From NCBI GenBank assembly GCA_009733715.1, contig WMKJ01000131.1:1-31460 (forward strand): a stretch of DNA of 31,460 bases, written 5' to 3'. Positions 19,953 to 31,460 of the stretch are shown here, one piece after another. Under the pieces are notes generated by a model. It was not told the origin of the DNA. It saw only the letters and a program-made list of their open reading frames with translations, and searched no databases. The first letter of the stretch is position 1. The number at the start of each line of letters is the position of its first letter. A program made the translations under genes and the position numbers. Source of the DNA: Herpomyces periplanetae (lineage: Eukaryota; Ascomycota; Laboulbeniomycetes; Herpomycetales; Herpomycetaceae).

Positions 19953-22900
19953 ATGGATGCTCACACAATACCATCTCTCGATTTTTTACCAGAGTTGTTA
20001 GTGGGTATTGCTAGTGGAGGAGGAGAATTGGAGGGTAAAATTCACGGAATAACGGAGAGGGTTACAGATAAGATTGTGCAAAAGGTTTGGATTGGTTTTA
20101 CTTATCAGTGAATTAATAGGAAAAAGATGATTTAAAGTGTATTAAATTTGTAAAGAGAGATAATTAAAAGAGTCAATTGTGTTAACGATTGACATGTAGA
20201 TCGAATGTTATCAAGAGGATCCAACGCTACTAGACGGTTATTTACAAGCGATCATGACTCCTTTAATGAATGGTTTAACCGTTTTCATGAAGAGGTCAAA
20301 GAAATGTTTTCCTTCGGATAATTTGGTACAGCTTTGTAGGATTTTTTATGTCTTATGCAAGTTGCGCGGCGCAAGGACAATTTCTCAATTGTTGGACAGT
20401 TCACCAAATCAATTGGAACCTGTACTTTCTTTACTAGAAACGTTTATGGATCATGAAGAATGCAATGAGAATGAAGATAGTGCTGAGTGTAAAACGTGGA
20501 TTATACGTTATACGTTTATGATTTGGCTATCACATTTATTGCTTATGCCGTTTAACTTATTCACTATCTCGTCTGATGATCCGATGACTAGGTCACAGTT
20601 AATACCATATGAATTTAACGTGCCCACTGATACACCTTTAGTTGCCCAACGAATTTTGTCTCAATGCGGCTACTCATTAAACTTGAGAAATTGTGAGCGT
20701 GATGCAGCAGCTTTATGCCTGGCTCGATTTTGCATGCGACCCGACAAGGTTGACGTTCCAATCTCTCAGTTAGTTTTACAGCAGGTTCTCGAATGGTTTA
20801 CTCCACACAATGTAGCAAGAGTTACGGCATATCCTTGTTTGGGAAGGCTATCTTTCATCTATTCTTATACCTCTCTGGGATTAGGAGCCGTGTCAAGCAG
20901 TCAAATTATGGATATATCAAATTTGTGTCGTAAATTACAAGATGAAACTTACTTGGAACCTTTAAACAACATTGCTAGTGTCCGGAAGCTATCCGTTAAA
21001 ATTTGGAAAAATTTGGCCATTGCCAGTGTTCGACTAAATTTTGGTGCTGATGGCACAGATCTATCAGCAATTGTAGAGGATTCGATCCAGTATTTATTGG
21101 AATGTCATTCTGATACAGATGCTCCAGTTAGACGAGCTGCGAGTAAAGCTTTGAGCTCTATCAATGTTATACTCGGCCCGGAATCTGTCATGGCTAAAGA
21201 GATCGTTGATGCAATTATCGCAATATTCGATGATGATATGTCCCTAGGAGGAGAATCCCGCTTAAATTTAGTCAGTACTTGTAAATGGCAAGGATTGGTA
21301 CTGAGTTTAAGCCATTTACTGTACAAACGTGCCATCGTGTTACAAGATCTCCCGCGAGTACTAAAATATTTGTTATTAACACTTCATTTTCAACAGCAAC
21401 TACCCGCTGGTGGATCACAAGGCAGCAAAGTTCGTGATGCGGCGTGTTATGGACTTTGGTCTTTGGTACGTAGATATCGAACTACTGAATTGCTTGGTAT
21501 AAATGCAGGGACTATTGAACGAGATTTTAGTAAAAATTTAGATGTGAACGTATTACAATTAATCGCTTTAGCACTGGTGATTTCCATTAGCATGGATATC
21601 AACGGAAATATTCGACGTGGAGCAGCTGCAGCACTGCAGGAACTAGTAGGAAGACATCCGAATACGGTTGCTCATGGTATTGAGTTGATCCAGATTATGA
21701 ATTTTAATTCTGTAGGAACGTACGGAGACGCATCTGTGAACTCGGCCATCGAGGTAGCAAAATTGAGTTCAATCTACCTAAATATATTGCGCGAAAGTGT
21801 TGATATGTGGCAAGGCTTATGCTCTAAGGACTTGGCCATACGTATGAATCGAGTTAATTTATTAGATGGGATAATACGGGTGGGATGCGATTCTGGTGCT
21901 AATCGGTTCACTGAATTGGATAAATTATGCCAAGATATTGATAAATTGGATGCAGACGATATTGAAGCTCAACACGGCTACTTCACAGTAGTTTCACGAA
22001 TCATCGATGGTGAAGTGAAGCAAAGGTATGATAGTCATGAGGAAAAGGTCAAGCAGTTAAGGCGGCTTTTATCTTATGAGAAAGTGCTTAAAAGCGTGAA
22101 CATATCGGAAAAGCGATTAACATCGATTGCAAGTAAATCGAAACTTGTGGTATCCTATATGTTGGATTTGGTAACTGCATTTGCCTTGACACTTAATACA
22201 CTTCACAAACATTGCGAAGAAGAAGCATATGATGGTACATTGGTGCTTGGTGATGATTTAGTCAAATATTTTTCCTTTGCACTAACAAAAAGTGGCGAAA
22301 TGCATCATGATAGTATTGCAAAGTGTGGTCAGGTACTTTGCCAGTGTTTAAGCAAGGAGGTTAAAGATGGTTTTGTACTAGAGAGTCTTAAATCGCTAAA
22401 AAAGTTGAGTGTCTTTCGATTAATGGCGAATTTGATGGCATTGGGAGGATTTTGTTCAGGTTTGAAGGTGGAATGGGAATACCGTAAAATTATACTTGAC
22501 ACATTGATTCGGCGATGTTATGTTCCTTTTGACATTGATGTGCGAAAAACAGCTCTCAAAGCCATAAAATTAGTATGCTTACCAGAATTAACCAACAGCA
22601 TTGAAAGATCGGATACAATTCTAAAAGCAGTGCTAAATGGCCTTAATGACCATACGACGGATGATCGTGGGGACATTGGTTCACAAATTCGTTTAGAAGC
22701 ACTCGATGTACTTCGTGAAATTTGGAGCTGTATTGATTCCGTATGCGCAAGTGAAGCTGTGATGGAGAGTCTTATAGCATCAAATGCTAGACTTGCGTTG
22801 GAAAAACTGGATAAAGTCAGACTTGCAGCACTCCACTGTTTGGAAGCCGCTCGTGGATCTAATTGTAAATTGTTGGCAGAAGTCAGTTCAATATTGCAGC

Positions 22901-23652
22901 CTTCGGTTAGCGAAACCGATATATCCATATCAAATAAAAAATATGCTTTCTTTGGTGATGTTAATTTTTCTAGCGCTCTAAAACTGCTGGAACCTCGATT
23001 TGGCATGCTTATACGACAAGCAAGTTTAGAAGGTTTTATGGTAACCGCCGGTTCAGGCTCGGATGCACTTATTCAAAAGTCTCGATCTGCTCTCGTAGAT
23101 ACACTTGACACATTACCAACTTGTTCTTCAACTTCCACTAGTTGTTCACTCTTGGGTATTGCAAAATTAATTTTATTCTCTCTAGAGCATAACTTTACCG
23201 ACTATCGTCTCACTTCTTCCGCTTTTCAAGTTATTGCTTTCTTACTTGATTGGTGCTACTTACAAAAACTTTCTCATCAAGATCTCTCATTTCCCTGGCG
23301 AAAACTTCTTTCCTTCACACAAAAATTCCATTATAAATCCAATTCGTTTTCTCGAATTCTTCTTGCTTTGGACGTTTATCGAGGCCTGGCTGATATTCCA
23401 TCAATTCGTTCACTTGTCTTGAGAAAATTAACTGAGATGCTTCTTCATCCATTTCCAAGAATACGCCTCGCAACTGCTGAAACTTTTGCTTGTATAATAC
23501 AAGTTACACCATCTTCTTCACTTCAAAATGAGATGATTGACAAACTATCATCACAAGATTCAACTCCTTTATTTCACTTACTCAAAACCACAAACTGGAC
23601 CGATTCTCTCCATCAACTCAAGCCCATCGTCGATTCCATTTCTTTGACTTAG
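19953..23652 (+). CDS. alp1/cin1: Tubulin-folding cofactor D
   Basis: Cofactor D binds beta-tubulin released from the CCT chaperonin and, with cofactors A, C and E, assembles the alpha/beta dimer; it also acts with Arl2-type GTPases. Exons 19953-20084 and 20200-23652 give 1194 residues, typical for the family. Exon 1 encodes MDAHTIPSLDFLPELLVGIA. Exon 2 opens IECYQEDPTLLDGYLQAIMT, the conserved N-terminal block, followed by YTFMIWLSHLLLMPFNL, AALCLARFCMRPD, RRAASKALSSI, KVRDAACYGLWSLVRRY and IRRGAAAALQELVGRHP (HEAT repeats), and a C-terminal domain with KVEWEYRKIILDTLIRRCYVP. The 115-base intron has an unusual donor, GTTTGG, and a good acceptor ATGTAG after GTTAAC; both flanks are phase 0. 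It shares a promoter with the AP-3 beta gene. Confidence 0.93.
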
Positions 23653-23913
23653 AGCTTTCTTCATTTGGTTTATCCTGTTCGCACTTTCTTTCCTGTATTA
23701 GTTACATATCGTTCCTTCCTCCAAAATTACAATCCTTTCGCATTTTCGGTGCAATCGTCCTTGCTGCTGTCGTTTGAACTTTCCTTACATTCGGATCATC
23801 ATTCTCCCTCTCCGATTATTATGTAATCTTCTCGACTTTCAAAGTTGACTATTTTTTTAAATTTACGAAGTATTTTCCTCCTATTATACCTTTTTCATTT
23901 AGAATAATTCGGT
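23653..23913 (+). promoter_or_regulatory. Short pyrimidine-rich spacer upstream of coq4
   Basis: 261 bases between the cofactor D stop and the coq4 start on the same strand. They are C/T-rich on the sense strand, as before several other genes here, and must hold both the 3' end of one transcript and the promoter of the next. No specific motif is called. Confidence 0.4.
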
Positions 23914-24987
23914 ATGTTAATTTATTTATTTAGTCCACTATCACGTCAATTTCGTTTAATTAAAGCGTTATCCATTAAACGAAGTTTTGTTAAGGTTAAC
24001 TTTACCGAGTTTCGTTCTACTCCTTCCTATCCACATCATTCTCCGCTTTATTGGCCTGAAAAGCTTGCTTTGGGATTCGCTTCTACTATAGGTATAGCAG
24101 TAAATCCCCGGAGAGCTGGTGAGCCGATTTATACTTTTTTTCAATTGGCTTATTACATTTTCATTATTGACTTTTATGCTATACTTTAACATGATGTGTA
24201 AGATTTACTTGCTTGCCTTAGCGAGGTAACGGCAGGACCTGCTCTCGTCGCTTTGCGTGATTCTATGCTTAAGAATTTCGTGGGTCGAAAATTGTTACGT
24301 GATAAACCACGTATATCATCACGTACAATAAATTTGCCCGAGTTACGTTGTTTTCCCCATGACACTGTCGGTCGTGTGTACGTTGATTGGCTAGATAAAT
24401 ATAACATGAGTCCCGACGCTCGTGATCCCGTTCGTTACCTTGACTATGATCCAGGTGATCCACTTTCTCCTCCCCCTTCCACTTTGATTGAGCGGTTGGA
24501 GGTTGCTTTATCCCTTATAAAAAGACAATTTTCAATTGAACTAAATACTACTCTACCATCTAACCTAAATGATCGAGTAACCGAAGCCGCAATTGCTAAT
24601 GCTGCTGAAGCGAAGCACAATCGGATTAGTGAATTCGCTTACGTACTACAAAGATATCGAGAGTCTCATGATTTATACCACGCAATCCTCGGTATTCCGC
24701 CCTATTTTGAGGGTGAATTAGCCTTAAAAGCTTTCGAGTACGCTGCCACTAACATGTTTATGCCAGCTCTTAGTATGCTAGCTTATTTTTCCTTAAATGC
24801 AGCCCAGCGCAAACGTTTCTTATACACTTACCTGCCCTGGGCGCTTACCAATGGTCGTAAAGTTCGTCCCCTCTTCATGTGTGTTGATTGGGAAAACCAA
24901 ATGTCCACTCGTGTTAAAGATTTGCTTGCATACTTGCAAATTCATCCTCCCCCTAATTTGCGAACTTTACGCAGCAGTGCTACTTGA
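23914..24987 (+). CDS. coq4: Ubiquinone biosynthesis protein COQ4 (two exons)
   Basis: Coq4 is a peripheral protein of the mitochondrial inner membrane needed for coenzyme Q synthesis; it organises the CoQ synthome and has been implicated in C1 decarboxylation/hydroxylation of the ring. Exons 23914-24118 and 24203-24987 give 329 residues. The N-terminus (LFSPLSRQFRLIKALSIKRS) is a typical presequence. Then come SPLYWPEKLALGF, NPRRADLLACLSEVTAGPAL, the block VGRVYVDWLDKYNMSPDARD, and FAYVLQRYRESHDLYH. The metal motif HDxxH-(x11)-E is intact (His224, Asp225, His228, Glu240). The 84-base intron ends GTGTAAG; a second AG 19 bases on would break the frame. Compared with yeast Coq4 there are about 50 extra residues (roughly 151-202) just before the metal motif, which may be an in-frame intron read as coding. 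Confidence 0.92.
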
Positions 24988-26280
24988 CGTACGTACGCAT
25001 GTCTGCATGTACACGTAAATATATTTATGTATATAAATACATATTATATTTGCGCTTGTATTCATGTGTAGCACTATGTTGTACCGTTATCACTGTGATG
25101 TTCCAGGCTACTACTTGTACATTGCCTCGGATGTGCCGCAAAATGAAAATTCAGTTAATCCCGTACAATTGGTTGAGTTAACTTACCAATCACTGTGATC
25201 CTATATCCTTGTGCTCTAAGGAATTTCTTCCCTCTACTGAATGCTTTGGGTATCACTCCAAGCATACGCTGCTATATGCACTAACAAAATATTGATGTAT
25301 TCGGAGTTAAGGTTGAACATGATATCAAGTAGTTTGGGTTTCCAAACTTTTAGTAATTCAGGTGTGTTAAGGGGATTCAATGAATCGTAAAATTTTAAAT
25401 GGTATATGGTTTAAATAATTTACAAGGTAAACTCAATACTGCATAACATTGATTGAGGTATACGTAAAGGCGAGCTTAGGAATTAAATAGTTGTACTTGA
25501 GATATCATGATATGCAATGGAACGTTCACCGTTTCGGATGAATCTTCATAAAAGATTAACACGTGTTTAGACTTTTACAGAAATTGATAGTTGTATGTTC
25601 TAGTAATTATATTTATATTGTGCACTCAGTTCGTAAGGTTGATGGAAGTTTAAACGCTCCGTTAATTGGTTACTTTTCGGTTGAGTAGAGGGTAAGGATT
25701 AAAATGATACAATAATGTGATTTTTCAAGTAAAACCTGAGGAAAAGTGTATGTTCGTCATTGAAATACGATTTTAATAATGCTGATGGGCCATAATTTGG
25801 ATATATTGGAATCTAAATTGACATCCAATTCAGAGAATTTATGTGTAATGGATGAGTACGAATGGAATTAAGCCTAAGACAATTACAACGGTAGTATACA
25901 CTTGTAAATTTTTGTAAAACAGTGGTACATGAATCGCAAAAGGTGAAAATCAAACTGCCTTGTGATATGAACAACGAATATTTGCAAGTCATGAGCAACA
26001 CCTTAACACACAATACATAAGTTTTATCTTGAGAATTGCACAAACTACATACAATTCAAGCAGAGAATTCAGGCGCAGCATTATAAAGTGCCGTTTATTA
26101 CTTAAGTAACCATACAAACTTACGGTAGATTAATTGAAAATTAGATTCACCGTTTACGAATAATTCCTTAACTTGACCCAGCAATATACATTACGTATTT
26201 AAGCACTGACATTAACAAATTGTAGATCTATTCAACCCATTATCAACTCCTTGCATCAGCTAGATCAAAAAAGATTTTTA
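24988..26280. other. AT-rich intergenic region downstream of coq4
   Basis: 1.3 kb. It begins with a 16-base alternating purine-pyrimidine run (24987-25002) and TA-rich alternation to about 25050, and carries two copies of the dyad ATCACTGTGAT. The minus strand has a coding-like snippet ending at a GTAAGT donor (about 25265-25185) but no matching exons. No gene is supported. Confidence 0.4.
25089..25199. repeat. Two copies of the dyad ATCACTGTGAT exactly 100 bases apart
   Basis: Copies at 25089-25099 and 25189-25199. Each is a perfect 5-base-pair palindrome around a central T, the form of a dimer-binding site. The flanks differ, so this is not a longer duplication. Confidence 0.6.
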
Positions 26281-29200
26281 CCCCTCATCTCATCTCGTCA
26301 CAAATTTCCTAATTGGGACATATTTTAGGTAAAGGAAAAATCTTTCTTGCATGGACACGGAAAATCATTGGTTTACCCATGAAAACATTTTGATCGACAT
26401 GGTTGCAAACCATGACCATAAATCGTATCCGCTCATCGTATACCGTCTTTCCATACGAGTCAATTAGTAATATCTGTGCCGTCAAACTTTGTCGTGCATC
26501 TCGCATTATCCCAATTCTTTCACTTGCTAAACCGTTGCATTGTTACATAATACGCCACTTTCATTGCCTCACGTAAACGTAATAAGTCTAGTTAACGCTT
26601 TCCTCATTCGGGTGTACGACTTGAACCTGCTCCTTCCATCCACAAAACTTGCGATTCCCCCCTCGAATTCATCCTGGCCATATTTCCCATTGCGGTAATC
26701 CTGTTAGTAGCACCTTCTCGTTAATCTTGACTTTACTTTAGACTCTCCTTGGTCCTTTTGCAAGCACAACCGTTTGTCCTTTCCTTTTTCCATAAAATCT
26801 CCGGCTTTCCTTCATCTTTATCCTAATACGGTAATACTTGGGTTTGGAAAAAAATTAATTTATTCATGTTTAAAATTTTACTTTAAAATGAGCTTTAATT
26901 GATTTTTAACATTTTGTTAACTTTTCAATCATATTCCCCAACATTTACCAGTTCCCTCTCCATTTACTTTATACCCTCAAGCGTTATCAACGATGCTTAT
27001 ATCTAATCTTCCTACTCACCTAAACCTTTCATTTAGCCCCCTCATCTTACTTTTGTTAATCTGTACAGCAAATTCTTCATATTATTATAGAAGGTAACAA
27101 TTTAACAATTTAATTGTAACGATAAGCCTCTTTTGAATTTTTACCTCTTCCTTTTCACTAGGAAAAGTGAACATACTATTGTGTGTATATTTGTTTGGTT
27201 TTACTTATTTCTAACCCCTTCACATACCCGTATACCTGCGTTAACTTAAATCTAATCAATTTCTCCCCTCCACATAACTTCCCTACACTTTTAAAGCTTC
27301 TCCTCTTTCCATACACTCAAGACCTTGCTAGGGCGTACCATGCACTCTCTCAAATGCCCATTTATCTCATATAGCTTCATTCGGTTTTCTACACATGCAT
27401 TTTCACTTGCTTTTACAATCTCCCTTTACTTCTCATGCTTAACTCTTTAATCAGACCTTTTCACCCTTCTAGCTTCCCCGTGCTTACTTACTCCAAAGTG
27501 CATGGGGAACCTCCTTGTCATGTACTCCTCAACTCAGTATCTCATCTAATGTACTTTAAACTCGCGTTCGTGCCCAAATATGTGTTATTTCCGACTAAAC
27601 ATGATTATCCTACACCATCGTTTCACACCTGTGTTTGCCGTACTCACATACATCTTCATTATTTTAATCATTCACTTGTTTCATCATTAATACTACCCTT
27701 TCTAAATTTACATTCTCGTAAGCCAACCTATTACCTAGTTGCACTCTCTTGATCGTGTAAAACCTTTTTCCATTTACTCGGTTTTCGTTTTTCATTTACC
27801 AAACTTATTCCCTCACTTTGGATAACTATTTAATCACACACATTCTCACACACCATGTAACCTTTAATGATTACTTTTGCTGATAATTAACAGAGTTTTA
27901 CCATGCTCTTGTAGATTCAATATCCTCGATCATTCACATGTATTTTAATCTATTGCCCGTTGTTTCACTTTCACCGAACACTCAGTTCGCGTTACCCTCC
28001 CCTTATCTACACATTTTCCACTACGTCCCTTATACTTTATCCCTCATTTTTACTCTGTCAACCAACCTGCTACAACATCCGAATTTACAGGATCATTTGG
28101 CCGATATTACACCACTGTCCTCCCTACTCGCCGGTTTACTCACGTGTAAATGTTTCACGTCAATTAAATCGTCAATTCTTGCTCTTTTTGCATTTACTAT
28201 TCCCTCCTTACCACATCATATTCACTCCAAAGTAACATACGTACCAGCTATAAATTTGTTCTTTATCAACCACCAACCTTTCAGCCTTACTATCACACTG
28301 ACATTTCTTCCCCTTCCTGTGCCCCTTCATCCAACTTTATCTCTGGTTGTGTTCACATGTATACCAACATCCACTGCGTATCAACGTTAGCTTGTAAAGT
28401 CTGTATCACTTCAACCGCTATCATTATCTACTGACCGCTTGCTCGATTACTCGCTGACTCGTCTTCTTGGATTCTTTAACTTGTGGTAAACATTCTGGCA
28501 CGTTTGTCTGAGGCCTCAAATTTGCTAAATTTACCCGTTTAGCGTCCACATATTTGACTTTTCATGCAACCATCATTTTATCACTCTACAGTGTAGCAAT
28601 TATGACATGATACTTCATGCACACGTACATACAAACACTATATAATAGTCCGGTCTATACAACCTCCCCAATGTGTATCCATGATATCCTGGTTATCATC
28701 ACTTCCAATTCCCATGCTTTTGATTTACGCCCGTTTCCATACTCCGCTCATCTTTAAAACCTTCTCCTCTCGCCCCGCTCTGTTTCCATAATCTCACATT
28801 GGTTAATCCACTAACTTAATACAATTGTGATCATTACCTGCTTCTGCTACTCGGTTTTTCGGCTCCCCTATTATAAAATTGCATTATACTCGACTTTTCC
28901 ACCATTAAATCCTCCTATTTCCTTTCAAAATTTCTTTTACACCCTTTAATAATCATATAGATTCGTCGATGTTTTTTAACATCAACACACACCTTCATCT
29001 CCATTGTCCTAGCTCCCATTCGCCTAAACTACCAAACAATTTGTTAGTCCACTACATAATTTTTCTTTGCTCATCATCCTTCTCCTCATTAGATCAACTA
29101 TTACCAGTCCTATCTGATTTTGTCAATCTCTCGTTCTATTTCGTATACTGTCATTATTTTAGCCAACCGTAGTGTTGTGTCTAGTGGTTCTTTAGCCTGG

Positions 29201-30443
29201 ACAGGCTTCAATTTACTGTTATGCTTTTAAGTTGGTGACAATTTTATTTTATAAATATTTTCATTCCAACTCGTCCTTTTAGACTTATCGAATCGCCAAA
29301 TTTGCCTCAATTTCTCATCAAAATCGAACTTGTTTCCACTGTGTGAAGTCAAACTGCTTCGAACGTACATCTTCCAACTCTTGGGACTTCATTCCACTTA
29401 TGCATTCTATCCTATACTTTTTATCCTCACATCATCCTATTTGTTCTTTTTATAAAAAGTATTCCAACCAAGTATCGTCATCATCATAATTGCCTTCGTT
29501 CTTTCTTATATACTCTCGACACCTCCATCAAATTTCTGCCTTCCCGTATGCTTGCCTATCTTGCGAATATATTCCTTAAACATATTATCTTTTAATTTGC
29601 CTACTTTGATCAATCGTTATTCTAATCAGTTCATTTTACTAACTCACTTAATCCATTCATTTCTTTCACCACTACTAATTTTCGTATTAACTTTCTTAAT
29701 TAATCCTTACAGCTTCAAGCTCACTTGTATACACACGAGAGCATTACCCGCTCACCGCGTGTAAATTTCATTAAAAACGGGCTGTCATACTTGGAAAGGA
29801 TTACTGTAACAGCATGCATGATTCATACCATACTAGTTGCGTGGACTAATCCTTCGCATACCACTTTTATTCAAGGACTGAATACCTCTGAGTACCTCAT
29901 GGTCCTTTTAATATAATCCTCTCTTCGGCTGAATTTAATTCATTCTACAAGTCTCATTCCCTTAATACTTTGAATAATAAATATACGAATCATTCGAACT
30001 ATTAATCTCTGGTACAATTCCATATTAACTCCTCATATCAACCTGTCGAGTCTTGTTCACCTCATCTTAAGTATTATATTCTCGCACGATTCTTTTCCGG
30101 TTTACTATTCTCACAATTTTCGCATCACTGCGGTATCATTTCAACTTTTATACAAGTCTGTTAAACATTCATCGTTAAAGTTTCCGTTAATACTTTTAAG
30201 GGCCATGCTATTCATCCCCTTACTTTCTTTTTCTTCCGTTTCTCTGCATACATTGTGTACGCATGAGTAGCTTGCCCGTTCCCTAGCCCTTTTTCTACTT
30301 AGCACTTTTACAAGTTTGCCGCCGGAATAGTCCTTGGTTTTCCCTATTTGGCTTTACTTTGTGCACGTATCACACCTTTTCCACACTTAAGCAGCCTTGG
30401 TTGCTCAGTTAGTCTTTGATCATATACATTTTTCAAATTCCTC
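26281..30443 (+). promoter_or_regulatory. 4.1 kb pyrimidine-rich region upstream of the last gene
   Basis: The + strand is C/T-rich with low G throughout, especially 26920-30420. Plus-strand open frames of 60 to 150 codons occur but overlap in two frames and encode Leu/Ser/Phe/Pro/His-rich low-complexity peptides, as the composition predicts; none has a recognisable domain. I read it as an exceptionally long promoter plus untranslated leader of the gene at 30444. A small hairpin (26398-26414) and an unexplained minus-strand frame (26506-26309) lie near the left end, where the bias is weak. Confidence 0.45.
26398..26414. repeat. Short perfect hairpin
   Basis: CATGGTT-GCA-AACCATG, seven perfect base pairs with a three-base loop. 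Role unknown. Confidence 0.5.
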
Positions 30444-31460
30444 ATGGATTCAACCAGCGTTAATATGAATACCTCCAGTATACAAGACACCTTACCGAAC
30501 ATAACGGCAACATCACCTCTTCGCCGTCGCCGTCGACCATTACAACCTCAGTATATCCTAATTCCAACTAATACCTCGGCCTACCATTCTACTTTATACC
30601 CTCGAGAATACCCTTCTCGGTTACATATATCTCCGTCAACAAAATCTAACACATATGGCACCCTACCCTCTCGCACTCGCCAGCATAGTCGTAAACCTTC
30701 CACATACAAACTAGCGCCTCGTGTGCCTGAATCTGATCCTAAGGTATCGTTAACTCGGTTAAGGTCTAACTCTTCTGAATCAATTACCGCTCTTCCCAAC
30801 TTAAAACCTGCTCGAATATCTCCCCATTTACGCCCAGCAACTCAACGCCCTGGCCTAATTCCTTACAACTTTCAAATTGAACCCCCTTCACTTAACAGTA
30901 GGTCTTACAATGAAGAAAACTACTGGCATCGTTTAACAAAGATAAACGATATTAAAAGGAAAACAAAGCATCCTTCATTAGATACTGCTAGAACACGATC
31001 AGTTTTAAGTGGTTTACGCATTAAAAATCATTACACCTCGACCACCTCATCAATGGACCCGTTATCTATCAGCTCTAAAGACAAACGTTTACGGGACTTG
31101 AAGCGGAATCGTTCTACGCTGAAGAAAAAACGGCGGTCTTTAAATTTTACGATTGAAAATTATGACAATGAAACACGCACTACTAATTCACATCCAGATA
31201 CAGGCTCCAAGAACTCGTTAAATAGTTATGCGAGTTTTGTTACACCTCCTTCACCATCACGAAGCTGTCCGACATCACTTCGTGAGGAAGATTTCAGAAT
31301 AATGTCAGCACCGCTTCCTTTACATCGTTGGAAAGCTTCTTACGTTACAATGGTTAACTTTTTCGATAAGTATAACGAACCAAGAAAAAATTCCATGACT
31401 GGTGACCGGACAATTAAGCGTGAGGCTATGGAATCAGATGTGATGGGCCGGAAAAAGTCC
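30444..31460 (+). CDS. Basic Ser/Thr/Pro-rich protein (partial, open at the right edge)
   Basis: An uninterrupted frame of 339 codons from ATG 30444 to the window end. It starts MDSTSVNMNTSSIQDTLPN, then SPLRRRRRPLQPQY, and continues as a Ser/Thr/Pro/Arg-rich, probably disordered chain with basic clusters (DKRLRDLKRNRSTLKKKRRS) that could serve as nuclear localisation signals. The last 50 residues (APLPLHRWKASYVTMVNFFD, then KYNEPRKNS) look more ordered. I do not recognise the family. The ATG follows the long pyrimidine-rich region, and earlier exons cannot be excluded. Confidence 0.7.
   Translation, partial: MDSTSVNMNTSSIQDTLPNITATSPLRRRRRPLQPQYILIPTNTSAYHSTLYPREYPSRLHISPSTKSNTYGTLPSRTRQHSRKPSTYKLAPRVPESDPKVSLTRLRSNSSESITALPNLKPARISPHLRPATQRPGLIPYNFQIEPPSLNSRSYNEENYWHRLTKINDIKRKTKHPSLDTARTRSVLSGLRIKNHYTSTTSSMDPLSISSKDKRLRDLKRNRSTLKKKRRSLNFTIENYDNETRTTNSHPDTGSKNSLNSYASFVTPPSPSRSCPTSLREEDFRIMSAPLPLHRWKASYVTMVNFFDKYNEPRKNSMTGDRTIKREAMESDVMGRKKS

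Noticed and set aside
25185-25270. Minus-strand snippet MLGVIPKAFSRGKKFLRAQG… ending at a GTAAGT donor
   Set aside because: It looks exon-like, but no following exon could be found that extends it into a credible protein.
26309-26506. Minus-strand 65-codon frame with LTAQILLIDSYGKTVYDERI, faintly like an exonuclease-type domain
   Set aside because: No flanking exons with matching phase were found, no catalytic acidic residues in the right order could be seen, and the length is easily reached by chance.
26590-26640. GGTTCAAGT on the minus strand, resembling a tRNA T-loop
   Set aside because: The flanking bases do not pair as a T stem, and no acceptor, D or anticodon arms could be drawn.
27183-29916. 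Plus-strand open frames of up to 150 codons
   Set aside because: Same compositional artefact: low-complexity hydrophobic/Ser/Pro peptides in two overlapping frames, no homology recognised.

Overview
This is a nuclear segment of a fungus, most likely an ascomycete. The genes carry short introns (about 54 to 300 bases, GT-AG, several with a CTAAC/CTAAT branch site). They include a Bqt4-like inner nuclear membrane protein, the PPG1-type phosphatase and a fungal-type ATP synthase subunit f. The NDUFS4 gene implies a working respiratory complex I, which argues against lineages such as Saccharomyces or Schizosaccharomyces that lost it. I cannot fix the lineage further. I saw no rRNA, tRNA, CRISPR array, transposon or viral fossil.

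Layout, left to right. 1-2992 (-): 5' part of a large disordered Ser/Pro-rich protein that runs off the left edge. 2993-4700: pyrimidine-rich (sense strand) leader. 5686-6234 (-): ATP17 in three exons, one of only 15 bases. 6235-6898: divergent promoter. 6899-7696 (+): complex I subunit NDUFS4. 7865-8734 (-): unrecognised 289-residue protein. 9263-11515 (-): Bqt4-like protein, five exons. 11516-12584: second pyrimidine-rich leader. 12585-13624 (+): Rho GDI, four exons. 14112-15365 (-): PPG1 phosphatase, two exons, with a strong alternating purine-pyrimidine intron. 17068-19603 (-): AP-3 beta subunit, three exons. 19953-23652 (+): tubulin cofactor D, two exons. 23914-24987 (+): COQ4, two exons. 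24988-30443: about 5.5 kb without a supported gene, of which the last 4.1 kb is pyrimidine-rich. 30444-31460 (+): 5' part of a basic, Ser-rich protein that runs off the right edge.

Three genes (ATP17, NDUFS4, COQ4) serve mitochondrial respiration, and two of them share one promoter with a CACGTG box and a CCAAT box. The others serve the nuclear envelope and telomeres (Bqt4), Rho GTPase control (Rho GDI), phosphatase signalling (PPG1), vacuolar sorting (AP-3) and tubulin folding (cofactor D). They do not form an evident single pathway.

I found no clear new multi-gene system. The points most worth a second look are the ATP17 microexon, the in-frame introns or insertions in Bqt4 and COQ4, the kilobase-scale pyrimidine-rich leaders before the genes for disordered proteins, and the long Z-DNA-prone tract inside the PPG1 intron. 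All splice models are read by eye from reading frame, splice signals and remembered family sequences; none was checked against transcripts.
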